A DNA stretch of 64,000 bases from Tubiluchus corallicola (GCA_030141605.1 JAQGDQ010000126.1:474501-538500); one strand, 5' to 3'; positions 12,601 to 25,835 are shown, counted from the first letter of the stretch. Program-made: numbers and translations. The notes: generated by a model from the sequence alone, not told the origin.

Positions 12601-14819
12601 GGATGTGGGTAGGTGAGCGCGCTGAAAGAAAAACGCCCATCTATTTGTCTCACAACTTGCCTTCTCGTTTGTCAGCCAGCCTATCTGTCTGACTCTCAGC
12701 TATACAACTGACTAATTGACCAATTAGTAGCAGGAGAGATGTTTAACTGACCGACTAGCCAACAAAACAAACATCTTTTTGTCTATCTGTTTCGCGTCTT
12801 TCCACCTTTTGATTAACCAATCAAATAATTTACTGACCAACTAGGTAATTAGTCTGGCAGATGAGTGATAGTTGTCGAAGTAAAAAAAATTCACTGATTG
12901 CGGTGATGAGTTAATAGAAAATACAATGGCAACAATAACCAGAATGGCTTCAAGAATGTAGCAACGAGAATTGTAATAATGATGGTGAAGATGATAGTGA
13001 CTAGAATTTAGAATTTTATTGGCCTATACATTACATTGCGCTAACATACATTCAACAAAACAACAACAAAATACAAAAGCGCAAAAGAGAGCTATTACAC
13101 TATAGCTACACAACACATAACAAATACATATAATTTTAGTATAGACACGGTTAGTGTATCATGAAAAAATAATAAATAATATTAACAATATTTACATGTT
13201 AATACTATTTATTCCTTTTTTAAAACACAAATGTAGTGGGCGGCTATCTTAGTTATATCGGAGTCGCTACCCCCATTGCGAATTTCAGCTTTTCGTTCAA
13301 GATTATAAAATTGCTATTGGTGCATGTTATATCAGAATAGAAAGATTGCCTTGACCGGTTGTAAGAGCAATGAATTTCGTCTTCTACTTGTTGGCCGTCA
13401 CAATGCTGACAGATTCTCATATACACAAGGACTTTAGGTTGTTAGCGTCGTCCTTTTTCTATATGTACGTTATGCGCACTTATTCGCAGCTTCGTGATTT
13501 TTTCACAATTGTTGTCTACAAAAAGGAAATTGTTTTCTTGTTAAATTCTGATTTAAATTTGCAGTAAGTGCGCAGTTTACTGTTTCCATTATTATTTCTG
13601 CCTGTTTATTTTGTTATGTTATATTTTCAAAAGTCGCTGTATGCCTCTTGTATCTTTGATTTTTCTTCACGAATGAAATGGGCTTCATGCATCACGCGCT
13701 GGTTTTCCCAGGGATGTGAGAAATCAGCGTGATCTAGACTGTTTTTACGAATCTATGACTATGATGACATGATAAAGAGGAGGTTGTTAGTGTTTTTCAT
13801 TTATAATGCTGATGAGAATGATGACGGTGGTAGTGGTAACAAGGATCGTAAACCCGCTAGTGAAGAAAATGTGGTGGCAACTAGAATGACCGTGACTGCG
13901 ACGGTAACAGAAATGGCAGTGACGGCAAAAAACGGTTAGAAACACGACGGTTCAACTATACCGACCTCATTCATATGCAGTGCGAGGTTGCAAAAGTCAC
14001 TACTATCTTTCCAATTTCTCGGTGACTTGGTACATCTGCTGACAGGATTGATAAGACGACGCTGCTACATCCTATACGCTTGGTTAATCCTACGTGCTCG
14101 TCTTGGTCGCCTCTGTGACAGTTCGCAATCCTATCAGCATTATAATGCGTAATTTAGGAGCAGAGTAAAAAGGTCTTCTTCAAACAGGCTGATCGCTGTG
14201 AAGACTATTGGCTACTCAATGACGAAGCCAGGAAACACGACTATATAAAGATAACCAGTAAATGCAAGTTTCAGCTTTCTTCAGTTTGCATAGGCGGCTG
14301 CATGACGTTTGTTATAATGAAAGTGCATTGCGGTTTCTTCCGAAATGAATACCAGACGACGAAAATCGGTGAGCATTGATATTTCACAAAATATAGCCGA
14401 AAATCAGCGAGGAAATTGTGTTCGCCGATAATAAATGTTTTAATAATCTTATTAGTTAATAACCATTTTCTTCCTTTCAGAAGTTTCAGTGAAATCTTAA
14501 AATGGAAGATAAGTCTAGAAAAAAACTAAAACTAAAAACTAAAAAAACTAAACTATGCATTACGAATACGCTATCAGTAACTAAAATTTTTGTATGTAGA
14601 TTAATATGAACATTTTAGTATGGATATTAATATGTAACTCGTACTGATTATGTACGAAATAAAGTAAAATATCTGTTATCATGTTATCAAAATAAATATT
14701 TTAGAATAATGTCATGAAAAAATGAAGCTCGCCAGCAAGCATTACATGTATAGATCGCTACTAACCATATCTGTTGATGACGTGGATTCAATCGAAAACA
14801 AAGTCATAAAAACGCGAAG
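6700..14819. other. Gene-poor stretch, nothing recognised
   Basis: No exon with both splice sites and a recognisable domain was found on either strand. ORFs of up to 120 codons at 8236-8827 overlap one another in two frames and match no motif I know. A+T-rich sequence at 9867-10030 and 13000-13240 looks like old retroelement 3' ends, but no RT motif is present. A moderately G+C-richer patch at 10925-11110 is open on both strands but not identifiable. Confidence 0.5.
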
Positions 14820-14853
14820 ATGTTGCGCTTTTGTTGCTGGAGCATACTCATTG
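14820..14853 (+). CDS. Proposed exon 1 (start codon, 11 codons + 1 base)
   Basis: ATG followed by an open frame and a strong donor GGTAAGTT at 14854. It ends in phase 1, which is what exon 2 (starting with the last two bases of a codon) needs. The 5.2-kb gap to exon 2 and the shortness leave this link tentative. Confidence 0.35.
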
Positions 14854-17800
14854 GTAAGTTGATTTTCATTTCGCCATTTCAATCATCAAGTGAAAAGAAA
14901 AGATTCATATCTTCGCGCGTTATTTCTAGATTTGCTATTAAAAGCGTATATAAACCCAACAGACATTTTTGTTTAACAATAGCTATGAATACTATGAATT
15001 CTTTGTGTATTACACAATAATGCATTAACAAAAGTTCAAACAAAAAGAAACTTTCAAATTAAACTAGTTGACGATGTTTCTGACGTGATCAGAAACTGAA
15101 GATTTTGCGAACAATACAGTCAGTAGTTACAGAACTGGCAACATAATGAAATGGCAAGTTGTAACATTTTAACCCGTCCCATGACCCAGGGGTTAGATGT
15201 CAACCATTCCCAGCATAGCTTATACCATTCGATTAGTTTCATTGAGACCTTTCATTTGATGTATCCCAAGCTGGCTCGGTTGACACTGAGATAAATTTGT
15301 CTCCTCGACCACCATTTTGTCCCTAGAGGGGTTGCAGGTTCACCATTCTCATTCATACCTATGCCTTTCGACTCGCCTCACCAAAGCCTTTCATTTAATG
15401 CTCAGCCTCAAAATACTGTTCCGTGTACACGACTAGTATCTGGCTATACGTTAATGTCATAATATGAAATACCAACAAACAACATAAATTAGCACAAGAG
15501 AATATAGTTACATTGAAATACAGAGCCGGCTCTAACATTAGCCAAACTCGGCTGTTACCTGGTGGCGCAAAATTCTGAAAACAATTCGTTAATTTTACTA
15601 ATAATAGTATTAACAGTTATTAATACGTTAGTTATTAATAATATAAGTAATAGCATAGTAATAACTTTAATTAAATGAAAGGAACTACTTGCATTACTGT
15701 GCTGTTAAACGCTTTTATCGACGCTTTCACAGTGGTGTCTTCCCTCAGCAAAACACTTTCAACTTTTGCTTTACTTGACTTGCCAATATTACGTCATTTC
15801 TTGCAGACATAGCCAGCTTTTGCTCACAGTTTATATTGTACGCAAATAGTAGAAGAGGTAAATGAAAGACTAAGTCTTTGGGAAGTTTAGCTTATTCAAT
15901 GTTCGCGAAAGATGTTAGAAGAGTTCAGTAATAAAACTGTGATATTAGTGTCATTAGTGTCTCGTGTCATTAGTAAAATACTTTTTGCCAAGGGTGTCAA
16001 ACTACCGAGAATTTCAGATCGTTGAAAATTCATTGTGAACAAAAGAATCTTAAGAGCCTTTTAAACGTGTCAAATTCAGCACAAGGAAGACATTCTACAA
16101 CTTAGGGGCAGCCGAGATAAATACTCTCTCACTTAGTGTCGTAAGAATTTTAGTCTGTGGATATTGCAACATTAGTTCACAGCTGGATCTGAACTTAACT
16201 ATTGTCCTGAAGAAAAACAGTCATGTGCCGCACATTCTATAAACGGTTGTCACAAAGACCGTTCTACACCCCATTTCTGTAAGTTGGTTTTATTCTAAAA
16301 GCATTGCGTCCTTTTAAGGCAAATGACTTGAATTACGCTACAATTGAATTAATTTCGTGCAACGTCATGGGTCTTTTTGCATGCATACTGCGTTAATGGG
16401 TAGATCAGTGAGTGCTTCTGATAGATCAGCTTTTGTGTGGATAAAATACTTTGCAGTCAGATAAAAGTAAAATCGGAAATACTAATCTACTCCACTGCAA
16501 TTCGTTTCATTGAGAGTCGCAAAACCGTTGCTACAGTACGACCTTGTCGTGCGTTCATTTTTAAAGGAAAAAGGAATAATTTTTTCAAATCCTGCCCCAC
16601 TGTGACAGTGTGACGTATGCCAGAAAGTACAACGTACACTTTTACACCTATAATAATACCGATGTATTTTCTGAGGATTAAATAATAGGTCAAAAACTTA
16701 ATTAACGAACGGTGAGCACTGTTAATAATGGCGTCATAACTGAACACAATTTTCAGTAGCACAAACATTCCACATGATGCACGTGTTTGCGAAAGCGAAA
16801 ATTGAAGTACAGTGTTACTGCACAACGTTCAGTGTGATACACAAAAACTTGGCAATTTTTAAGTATAAAATTTAAATTTCAACTTTATCGCTGTGTTTCC
16901 ACTTAAGCTCTCGAACGTGTGCGACATATTACAACTGAACACATCTAAGCTGAGAGGTACAGCGCCTGTTTTTTCGTGCAACGCCTTTTCAAGATGCAGG
17001 CGCTAGATGCATGTAACAGCGAAGAATTCGAAGAACTACCGGCGAGGAAGACGAAATAAGGTTTCTACGGAAATATTTCTTTTACGTGCGCCATACGTAA
17101 AAAACATATGTTCCCTTTCAATATTATAGATTAGATTGTTTTGGGCTATAGCTTAAGATTAAGTCCGGATTTCCTTTAAGTTTAAGTAAACGGTCACAAA
17201 CTAGTATAAAGACGATTTGCATATAAATGAAGTGATATATTTGTTTAAGCAAAATAAAGTAGTGCAATATCAGTGCAATTTAAACTTGCCTAGAACACTA
17301 AGTACACCTATAACAAGCTCAACTTTTTAAGCTCAGCAACAAATGCATCGCAAAAAATCTGTGTGCAAGTTCCATGAAATCCTCATTAATATGCCTATTC
17401 AGAATTTTTCCGCTAGTAACTCTTAGTCCACCTAACATAGAACGTTTATTATTGTGTTAAACTATAGAGAAATTTCTGAAAACTAGTTACAAGAATTTTT
17501 AATGATTTCTGATTTCTGTAATTGTGTAGAACAAGAAGTTGTTAAGAACAGTGTAGTGGTGATGGTTGGCTGATTGTCTGTCTGACTGCGCTGTGCTAAT
17601 GTTTCGAAATGCTAATTAGCCTTTGAAATTCTTTATGTGGAATGAAGCCGTCATATGAAGTTCGCTTTGCCTATCTGCCTATTGACCTACCGGGACGGTC
17701 CCTCAGTTTGATGGCCTACCAAATAGCAGACCTGCCAGACAACTAGCCAGTCTGTCAAACTATTAGGAAGCCACTCAGCAACCCAGCCCGAGAAGATCTG

Positions 17801-20800
17801 CGTGTAATAACACAAATTACTCGAAATATATTGTCATTGTTGTGAAGTAGGTGTAAAAGCTCCCTCGTATGCACTTTGATATTTTGCTGGACCGCATGCA
17901 GACCTATAGACAAAACTGTAGTTTTGTACACTGCAGTACTGTACTGTAACTTAAGAATTCGGTCTCTGTACCCTCATGCATTTGGTACATAAACACACAG
18001 GTCTGCCGGTTTAGACTATTAGTACATATTAATGCTATCATGTTTTTTGCGTTTAGACTTTTTTCTCATTGGTTCCTAAAACGTTGCGCTCATTAATGGT
18101 TTCTCTTGCAGATATCATCTACAAGTCTTGTCTTGTTTTACTCCTGGAGACTCGGAGTGGAAAATTACAAATATGAGGAACCCTTACACTTTGGTAACAA
18201 AAAAGATTATACGCGACAACTACTTTTACTATAAAAAGGACGAATAAATTAACGAAAATAAAAATTTCTGGGTTTCGTAAGAACCTGTGAGCAGGTTTAG
18301 ATAAATGCAAGACGGACATTTAGGTTAAAATCAAGATCTCTGGTTACCAATTGCAGTTCAAAAATAACCGCCTTCTATATGGTCAGTTGGCTGTGTTTAG
18401 AATTCACTTTATGTAAAACTTACCTTCCTTTAATTACCTGCCCTTGCTACGGCGACAAGATTTCCTTTAAAACATTGTAAAAGATCTAGAGAATTCTAGT
18501 AATTCGAGTAAGTATTTACGCAAAAGCTAGTAGCGTACAAGTTAAATAACACTATTTCGTAATTTTGAATTTTCCGGAGAAACTGACAGAAGGTCGATTG
18601 TCGTTCGTGGCTTCCTGTAGTTGTAGCTGGCCTTTCAAATTGAACTCATCGCCGAGTGTCGCTGACCTGCCTATAACCTCTGTCCACCATATAATAATAT
18701 GAACTACCGAACATTGGTTGCCCAACTTTAGCTGATTTGTAAAGACTCAGTAGGATATATTTTAGAATTTGACATATTCTAACATGCAGGTATTTGCCCT
18801 GGATTGGATGTGTTACTGAATATAGCTGACTGACGTCGCGCAGTGTGTCAGTTATCATCAATCTTGAAGGGGCACTTACACAATTTGTGAAGAAGCTTAA
18901 TTATTTGTTTCAAGATTATTGTTAATGAAGGTAAAACCCACAATTTTGAAACCTTTTGAAACCTGGGTTTGTAACATGATGAAGAGGTGCTTAAGTTTAA
19001 CGTACATCAACAAAGAATTTTAAATCCACATTGATTTGTATAAATGACACAACGATAAATTTGTCTCGTGCTTTTCTACAGTCTTTTCTTTTGCTACTAA
19101 ACGTTTCAAAGGCAACCTTTCGCCATTAATGTGGCAATAAATTTGTATTTCTCTGCGTCTAACCGTTTCTGAGTGCAGCTGATCCAATCATTGACGTAAT
19201 ATACAACCTTTAAATTTAATAATCACGACAAGAAGAAGCGCAACTCAGGAGGTTTCTCACTTCCGGGTTGCACTCCTGCAATGCAAAATGTGTCTTACTA
19301 AAGCGTTCTTTAAGCCCTTAACATATAAGAATCAGATGAGTAGAAACTTTAACTAATTTGATCCGATCACTATTTTTCCTTATCTAATATGCTTGAAAAT
19401 CTTAAACCACATGAAATAATATACAACTAAGACTAGTTTAAGGACTGTTAATATTATTTGTCTGGAAATTCAACTGAACTGAAACGGAATTAATATGTGA
19501 CTGTATGGCGTGTGACGTTTTCGTTTTTAAGTAGAAAATCTTTATCGATCTATCATAAACCTTGATGAGACCTCGTCTGTTGGGAATTGATAGATTGCCA
19601 TAATTTATCATGCAACTAAATGCGAAAAAATGATAGATGGAATTTGGAAAGACGTGAGGCTGGTAATTTGCTGACTGATTAAAGGCACAAATGATAGCAT
19701 GGATTTTCTAAATTTTCTGGATTGCTAAACTTGAACAATGTTTTAAATTTATATTTGTGATAATGTCGATGTGCAACAATTATCTGTACAAAAAGATAAT
19801 TACCAAAAGCACTTTCTCTTATACGTAATAGTCACACACAGAATAACACAAATAATCCAAATAAAACAATATATACTGCTGAGCTAAAATAAATGCTGTT
19901 GTCCCGTTTTGTTTTAGTCTCCCGACGTGATCTGCTCAACGAAAGTTATTACGTATTCTAAAAAAATATCGGAACAATATATTTGTAGGTCTTCTGTGTA
20001 CAGAAAACAATTCAGTGAACTTAAAGTTTATACAAATCCTTATCGCATGTGTTTTTCAGCAATTCAAGCTGCAGAAGGAGCAATTGTTGGAATTAATGTC
20101 TTGACTGTAATATTATCAGCAATACTGATAGCAGGAATATTCTGGGTAATATTAATAGTCGTTATGATAATCTGTTTCTCCAATTTATTTGCATCATAGC
20201 TTATCAAACTCTTTATAGGTAAGACCAGACAAGATAAAGCAAAGCAAGGCCAGACCAGACCAGACAAGACCAGACAGGCAAGACAAGGCAAGGCAAGGCA
20301 GGGCAAAACCAGACCAGACAGACCAGACCAGACCAGACCAGAACAGACCTGAACCAGACTAGACCAGACTAGACCAGACCAGACAAGACCAGACCAGACC
20401 AGACCAGACCAGACCAGACAAGGCAAGACAAGGCAATTTAAGGCAAGGCAAAACACGGCAAGACCAGACAAGATGATTTAAAGCAAGCCAAGGCAGGGCA
20501 TGACCAGACAGACAAGGCAAACCAAGGCAGGGCAAGACCAGACACGACAAGTCAAGAATATTTACTTGATACTTACTCAAGAATATTTTAAAAATGGTTA
20601 CAAACAGAAATGAAAAGGTGAAAATTAAATATTTTACATTGTGAAGAGGATAAAAGGTCAAGCTATCTAATCGTCCTCCAAAACATTATTAGTCAATTTA
20701 AAATGTACGAATATTTCAATCCATTAGATACGAACTATGAAAAAACTTAATAAATATAATGTGGCTGGGGTAATTCTATGTATTTTACTGAATCGTGAGG

Positions 20801-23800
20801 ACGATGACGTAACCAAGACTTCACAACTTAGAATTGGCTCTGTATGCAGCTACAGTAGCATTGACTGTAAGTTCCGTGAACATAATATGTTCAGTATATT
20901 CAGTGAATACTCCACTGAATCTAGAAATTTCGACTGCAGCAAAGTGCATGGCTACTCGGAAGTTTTCGGTGTTGTGAGCAAAGTATCAAACTAGGTTAAG
21001 TCAGTCAGTCAGTTACGTAAGTACGTAAACAATCAATCAGTTGGTAGCAAAAAATAAAAAACCGTTAGCTGGGTTCAAGAAATAGGGGAATAGTTGAATG
21101 GTTATATAATGTGCGCTTACTACTTAGCAACAGAAGCGTCTCTTCTTTTAGGTTTTCCCCTTTCTAAAAGCATTTTTAAAGTTTATTAAAGCGTTTCTAA
21201 AAGCATTGTCAAATTTAGCATCAAAAACTCTATAAAACCCTATTCAAAATAGTCTGAATATGGATTGCAAATTAAAAAAGTTTTTTATTTTTTTATCAAT
21301 TTTCTATCTTATGTGAGATAAATATTTACATAATTAGCGTTGCAGATAAACATGCCAGCATTTTTAAAGTGTTGATTAACCTTAAATGAATAATTTTTTA
21401 AAAAGAGTCAAATCAAAAATTTTTACTAGTACTATTTTTAATGCCGATTTCAGAAATGTTAATGAAAATTTCGTGCAAAATTTGTGGCATTAGGTATTTA
21501 CAACAATTTTTGCTACATATATGTCACTTAATGGATTTAAACAAATTTATTTCTCTTGTATCAAATATGATACATCACGCGGATGTTCGATGTGAGCGTG
21601 CATATAACGTATGCATCAGCGGGTTTTTCTAATATTCCCATTTTTTGGTGTTTCCCAGCTTTATTCTTATCTGATGTGGTAGACTGAGTTACAGGGGGCG
21701 CTTTCTTTTTGCATTAATGCCTTTTGTTTACCGTAATATCTTGGTCGTTCATATCAGTCCTACTAATAGTGAAACTTTCTGAAAATAAGCACCAACAACA
21801 GGTGAAGTAGGTTCAAATGAACTCAAGAGATGCTCTATCCGCCTCATCGCTTTTTGCATATTCTCATTTTTGTCTTTTCTTAATCACTTACTATAAACTC
21901 ATTAGATATGTATGATTGCTATTTCTGTGTACTGTATATTGAGATCGAATTATCTTATAATTTTGTCCATTTTTTGCTGCCATTATGCCACACTTAAAAG
22001 AATTTTGTGATAATAGGTCTAAAAAACGCTACGGTAGACAGTAACTGTATTTTAATGACACTATCACTGTAATTGAAATTGATATTATCTAGCACTATAC
22101 CCAAGAATGACAACAAATAACAGAAGATGTGCAGGTTATTACAAATATAATACAAAAACATAATGACCTGTGCAAGAAAAACTAAAGCAAATATAAATGA
22201 TATTCCTCAAACCATGTAACACAATTTGTAATGACACTAGTAACACACTGATATCCCGAAAACAACCTATTATAAATAATTACCAGTTCTCAAATATGGA
22301 CTGGTTGACAGAATGTGCAAGTTGGGGTTCGACTCAGTTCAAGCTCTAATAAAAATGTACTTAAGCCACTTATGAGCAAACTTTGATACGAAAATATGCC
22401 ACAGTTAGTAGCGAATGAGTTACAAACAGCAGCAATTTCATTCAGCTTCAAAACATATTACTGGGACGAAAAATGTCGTTTGTGTTATATCTATTACACC
22501 ATGCACTGAAGGGTTAAAGCACACTAGCGTCTGTTGGTTCATCAACAATTTATATAGATTACGACACATGACATTAATATTTCATAAATGGAAATTCCAT
22601 TTCAGTTGGCATGAAATTAAACTTTAAAACGAACATTTTAAACGAAACGAAAAAGTTTATTTGAAATTTTTTAAACAAAATTAAAATTATAAGAATTAAA
22701 ATAAAAAGTGCATATGAATTTAAGATTCGGATGTTCACAAAATTGTTCGCAACTGCGATCACGCTAGGCTGGCCTTTGTAAATCTTTACTAAGGAATCTA
22801 TACTATATTATATACAATATACATGTACAATTAGGAATGTAGTTTTTAACTTTAATGTCCAATATTTGTTCGTAGTTAACTGTTTACCTACCTACTGAAA
22901 ATAATGAAATTTCTGTTCAGGGATTATGCACTAGGGGGAGACAAGATATAAAAATAGATGTTGTTAATAGTACAAAGTCAGGATAGTGTAAGTCACTTCT
23001 GCATCACAAATTGTCTGCTTCTAGTTCTACATAATTATTATCTTTGTACAGGATCGTCCAGGATGGATGGCGACCTGGATAATAATGGCAATTTCTCTAA
23101 CAGCTCTGCAAACAGTGTCGATCGTGTACCTCCAAGTTCTTCGAGACCATGTCTATCACGTAAGTTAGCAGACCTTACTAGGGCTTAAAATAAGCGTGAA
23201 GAGATAACAAGCAGCTGAAGATTAGGTCACTAGATGCCCATAAAACAGATGCAAAAATATGGCAGTATGATTACAACTGTTGTTTATTATAATCGCGATT
23301 CAGCATATTTCATAATTCACGACAAATAATATTGTAGCAGTTCACAATCATATTCGTATAGTAACAGCCAGTTTGTACAGCCACCTAGTGATTGATTAGC
23401 CAATGAAATTCAGATTTTAACTTAAGGAATTGGGAAGATTTAACTGCGACGATAGTTTAAGCTTCGTTGCTCAAAAAAGAATAAAAAATTAAAAACACAT
23501 TCAACTTAATCAGTTAATCTTCATAATGAATAATTGAATTTTTATTCAATAGATGGCAATACCAGTAACACTAGAGGACGTGTAACGCTGCCCCCCCCCC
23601 CCCAAAAAAAAACTAAATGCTATGTACGGTTATGAATTGCACCTATAACAGACAGCCAAGCTTTTTTTCTGCTTTACAGGGATTAGACAGAATAGCAAAG
23701 TTGGAACTGGCACTACATGCAGTTACAGCAGCGTTGACTGTAAGTTCCGTGATCATATGTTTTCAGTATATTCAGTAAATTATTCGTCTGACTCTAAAAT

Positions 23801-24672
23801 CTTCATCTGCAGCAAAATGCGCGGGGGCTTTCGGTAACCCGCATACGCCAACACTCAGCAGTCAATTTTTACTGCAGGATATCTAAATAACTGGCATGGA
23901 TAAAAATGTATCACATCCATATCAGCATTAGATATCTCTAAAGATGTCAACATTAGATATCTTTTATATCCTGCAACGAAGCTACATTCTTTTTGCGAAA
24001 CAGATACCTAAAAATAGGGCTAGTATAGTAAATTGTAACCTCAACATAAAAGGTCAAAGTCATAGACCAATAGTTCTTTTAACATATAAAATTTTTAAAT
24101 TTAAAAATGTTTCAAGAACCAACATAAACCGTCAAAGCAACACAAAATAGCCTTTATAGCAACACAATAACACAAGGAAACTTGGCAAGCATTTCAGTCA
24201 GCTGAGAAAATATCGTGTTGAAAATTAACTGTGTTCAAAAGTTAAAGGTAAAGTAGATGGCAAGCCGATAAAACAACTGACTAAAGCATTTGTGCATCTC
24301 ATGTAGCGTATCTGAAGCAGAATGTCTGCACACACCGTAGGCCAGTGCCTATCAAACAAGACTCGAATTACGAACTACTATCAACAATATTATTGAATAA
24401 TACAGTGTTAGCTTTCTTTGCAATAATATGAATTTTTATTAGACGTTTCAACGTATCTCCAAATATTTTTGACGTGAAAACTTAACTAGCCAATGTGGCA
24501 TCTGAATGCCTATACTGGAATGACGTACAGCAGATTGCTGCTGTCCGCTATGACTCTAACTGAGAAAAGTTTTCTAATTTTTTAGGTAATTGCGATTTAT
24601 GTAGTAGCCTCATACTACAGATGTCTACTAGGGAAACCAAGTTGTCAAGCACTCCGAGAAGAAATTTTGTGA
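14820..24672 (+). CDS. Proposed five-exon gene, about 124-aa three-TM membrane protein
   Basis: Assembled from exons 14820-14853, 20060-20145, 23052-23159, 23680-23739 and 24586-24672. Junction phases are 1, 0, 0, 0 and all agree. The model starts MLRFCCWSIL. It has hydrophobic segments at about residues 18-39, 45-69 and 84-106, a short conserved-looking GLDRIAKLELAL stretch before the third, and a short charged tail ending REEIL. The third segment is continuous only when exons 4 and 5 are joined (AALT|VIAIYVV), which supports the splicing. An AATAAA overlaps the stop region (24672-24677). The CCWS start followed by a helix loosely recalls LAPTM4-type lysosomal membrane proteins, but three rather than four helices are seen and the match is weak. 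Function unknown. Exon 1 is the least certain part; translation could instead start at the ATG at 20051 if that exon is first. Confidence 0.5.
15521..15590 (+). mobile_element. Isolated end of a hAT-like element (CAGAGCCGGCTCTA)
   Basis: Over about 50 bases this aligns without gaps to the left end of the MITE at 25219; both share CTA.C, AAACT.GGC.GTT.CCT and a G-rich block. No matching right end or second copy of the flanking TTGAAATA was found, so the far border is unknown. Confidence 0.5.
16600..16830 (-). repeat. Dispersed repeat family B, copy 1
   Basis: The reverse complement closely resembles 48185-48385. Both contain TGTRCTTCAATTTTC, CTTTCGCAAA, CACGTGCA-like, GTTAATTAA and CCTATTATTT in the same order. 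The 112-codon minus-strand ORF over it shares the peptide VLQFSLSQ with a frame in the second copy, but it is not conserved beyond that. Element class unknown. Confidence 0.55.
16830..20059. other. Intron sequence, nothing recognised
   Basis: Long A+T-rich intron of the proposed membrane-protein gene. No repeat of known class, RNA gene or further exon was identified. Confidence 0.45.
20060..20145 (+). CDS. Exon 2, first transmembrane segment
   Basis: Acceptor GTGTTTTTCAG and donor GTAATA at 20146. 86 bases: two bases finishing a codon plus 28 codons. The product has a charged AAEG turn followed by a 22-residue hydrophobic helix ending AGIFW. Reading on past the donor reaches a stop after 17 codons. 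Confidence 0.55.
20218..20545. repeat. Degenerate pentanucleotide array (ACCAG/GCAAG)n
   Basis: About 330 bp of CAGAC/CAAGG pentamers with phase slips. The two long minus-strand frames here consist only of repeated Leu-Pro-Cys and Gly-Leu-Val-Trp-Ser and are repeat artefacts. Confidence 0.9.
20826..20970 (+). pseudogene. Fossil duplicate of exon 4 and its donor
   Basis: Aligns to 23692-23837 through the coding part (TTAGAATTGGCTCTGTATGC against TTGGAACTGGCACTACATGC), the donor ACTGTAAGTTCCGTGA, and about 90 bases of intron including TTCAGTATATTCAGT and CTGCAGCAAA. In the homologous frame it reads NLELALYAATVALT, but there is no acceptor AG at the matching place and a TAA lies six codons upstream. 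It therefore appears dead. Confidence 0.6.
21000..23051. other. Intron sequence, nothing recognised
   Basis: A+T-rich sequence without recognisable repeats or exons. Short ORFs at 21441, 22415 and 22574 show no domain. Confidence 0.4.
23052..23159 (+). CDS. Exon 3, second transmembrane segment
   Basis: Acceptor TTATCTTTGTACAG, donor GTAAGT at 23160, 36 codons, phase 0/0. The frame in phase with exons 2 and 4 gives WMATWIIMAISL and then TVSIVYLQV, a membrane helix. A competing frame gives an Asn/Ser-rich peptide that fits neither neighbour. Confidence 0.55.
23680..23739 (+). CDS. Exon 4, start of third transmembrane segment
   Basis: Strong acceptor CTTTTTTTCTGCTTTACAG and donor GTAAGT. 20 codons, phase 0/0: GLDRIAKLELAL then HAVTAALT. 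A decayed copy lies at 20826. Confidence 0.55.
24586..24672 (+). CDS. Exon 5, end of third TM segment, short tail and stop
   Basis: Acceptor TTTTCTAATTTTTTAG. The phase-0 reading VIAIYVVASYYRCL continues the helix of exon 4, then 14 polar residues and TGA. AATAAA overlaps at 24672, suggesting a very short 3' UTR. Confidence 0.5.
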   Translation, partial: VIAIYVVASYYRCLLGKPSCQALREEIL

Positions 24673-25218
24673 ATAAATGAATTTTATTTCAAGAAATATA
24701 TCTTTTTCCAAATGGAATCCAGCAGAAATAAGTGCGCAACCGTTTTATTCATGACGGTGTGGCTGGGAATTCCAATTTTTTATATGTAAAAAATTGGATG
24801 CCTGTTGAATACACATGTATTAAACATTAGCTAGAGCATAATTCTGTTGTGGCGTAACAAATATTGTCTGAGTTCTAGGTGTTAAAAGTTTTCGAGAACG
24901 ATTTTTAAAATGTTTTTTAAAAATTCTTGCATTATATTATGCTGATTTTTATAGCTATGTTGTTAGCTCTTAATTTCTTCTGTCCGTTAGTTGTTTATTT
25001 TTACTTTATATGACAACAGTTATGTACTCAAACGATTCAAACAAATAGAAATATAGGTCTAACTGTCATTCAAAATTAGCAGGCCGGAAGTCACGTACGT
25101 GGCATTTTTTGCGTACAGTCGAGTAACGGGAACAGTACTAGGATCAGTACGCCGATCAGTAGGCATGTACCTACATGGGGTAACCCAAAGGAAGTTGACT
25201 ATGTATGGGTAAAACAAG

Positions 25219-25835
25219 CAACGCCGTATCTACCACACGGTAAACTGGGCAGTTGCCTAGGGTGCCAATAATGATTTTCCCTTTATTAAAAGTGTTTCTT
25301 ACAATAGTATTTATCTAATTAATCAAATAAATCTATAAGAATCGAAGTCTTCACGAGCCGTATGCAGGAAACGAAAGGTAAACGAGTGGCAACATTGAAC
25401 AGCAAAAATAATTTATAATTAAGTATCTGCAACCAAATCACAGTTATAGTTGTAAAGGTGATGAAGTTAGTGAAATGGATGTATATGTGAAAAAGAGGAG
25501 CCAAAGTTTCAAAAATCTTCTGATGAAAGGACTGAGGGTAAATTCAACCAAGAGTAGCAGAAATTTGATCATTTCTGAAGACCCAGGACGTACAATAGGG
25601 TCATAAATTCAATTTCAATTTCAATCACCCCACGCGTAAACTACGCGTAATTAGTACATTATCATACATGTATAAGTCTAACACATAGGTACCATTATAC
25701 TTAATTACAATATTATACAACAAATATATAATTTTGCGGGTGTGGTGGAAAACGAGGAGAAGGGGTTGACCTTTTTGGGAGGGGACGCTAAAAATATTTT
25801 TGCCTGGGGCATTAGTCTATCTGGAGTCGGCCCTG
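25219..25835. mobile_element. 617-bp non-autonomous hAT-like transposon with perfect 8-bp TSD
   Basis: The element is bounded by identical AAAACAAG at 25211-25218 and 25836-25843, immediately outside the ends. The right end reads GGAGTCGGCCCTG, so its reverse complement begins CAGGGCCGACTCC; the left end begins CAACGCCGTATCTAC. An 8-bp duplication and CAGGGCCG-type termini are typical of the hAT superfamily. No transposase frame is visible inside. Confidence 0.78.

Noticed and set aside
20064-20661. Minus-strand ORFs of 100 and 135 codons rich in Leu, Pro, Cys, Trp
   Set aside because: Translation of the degenerate pentanucleotide array; no splice sites and no domain.
23052-23188. Alternative Asn/Ser-rich reading frame of exon 3
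   Set aside because: Its phase fits neither the preceding nor the following exon, whereas the hydrophobic frame fits both.
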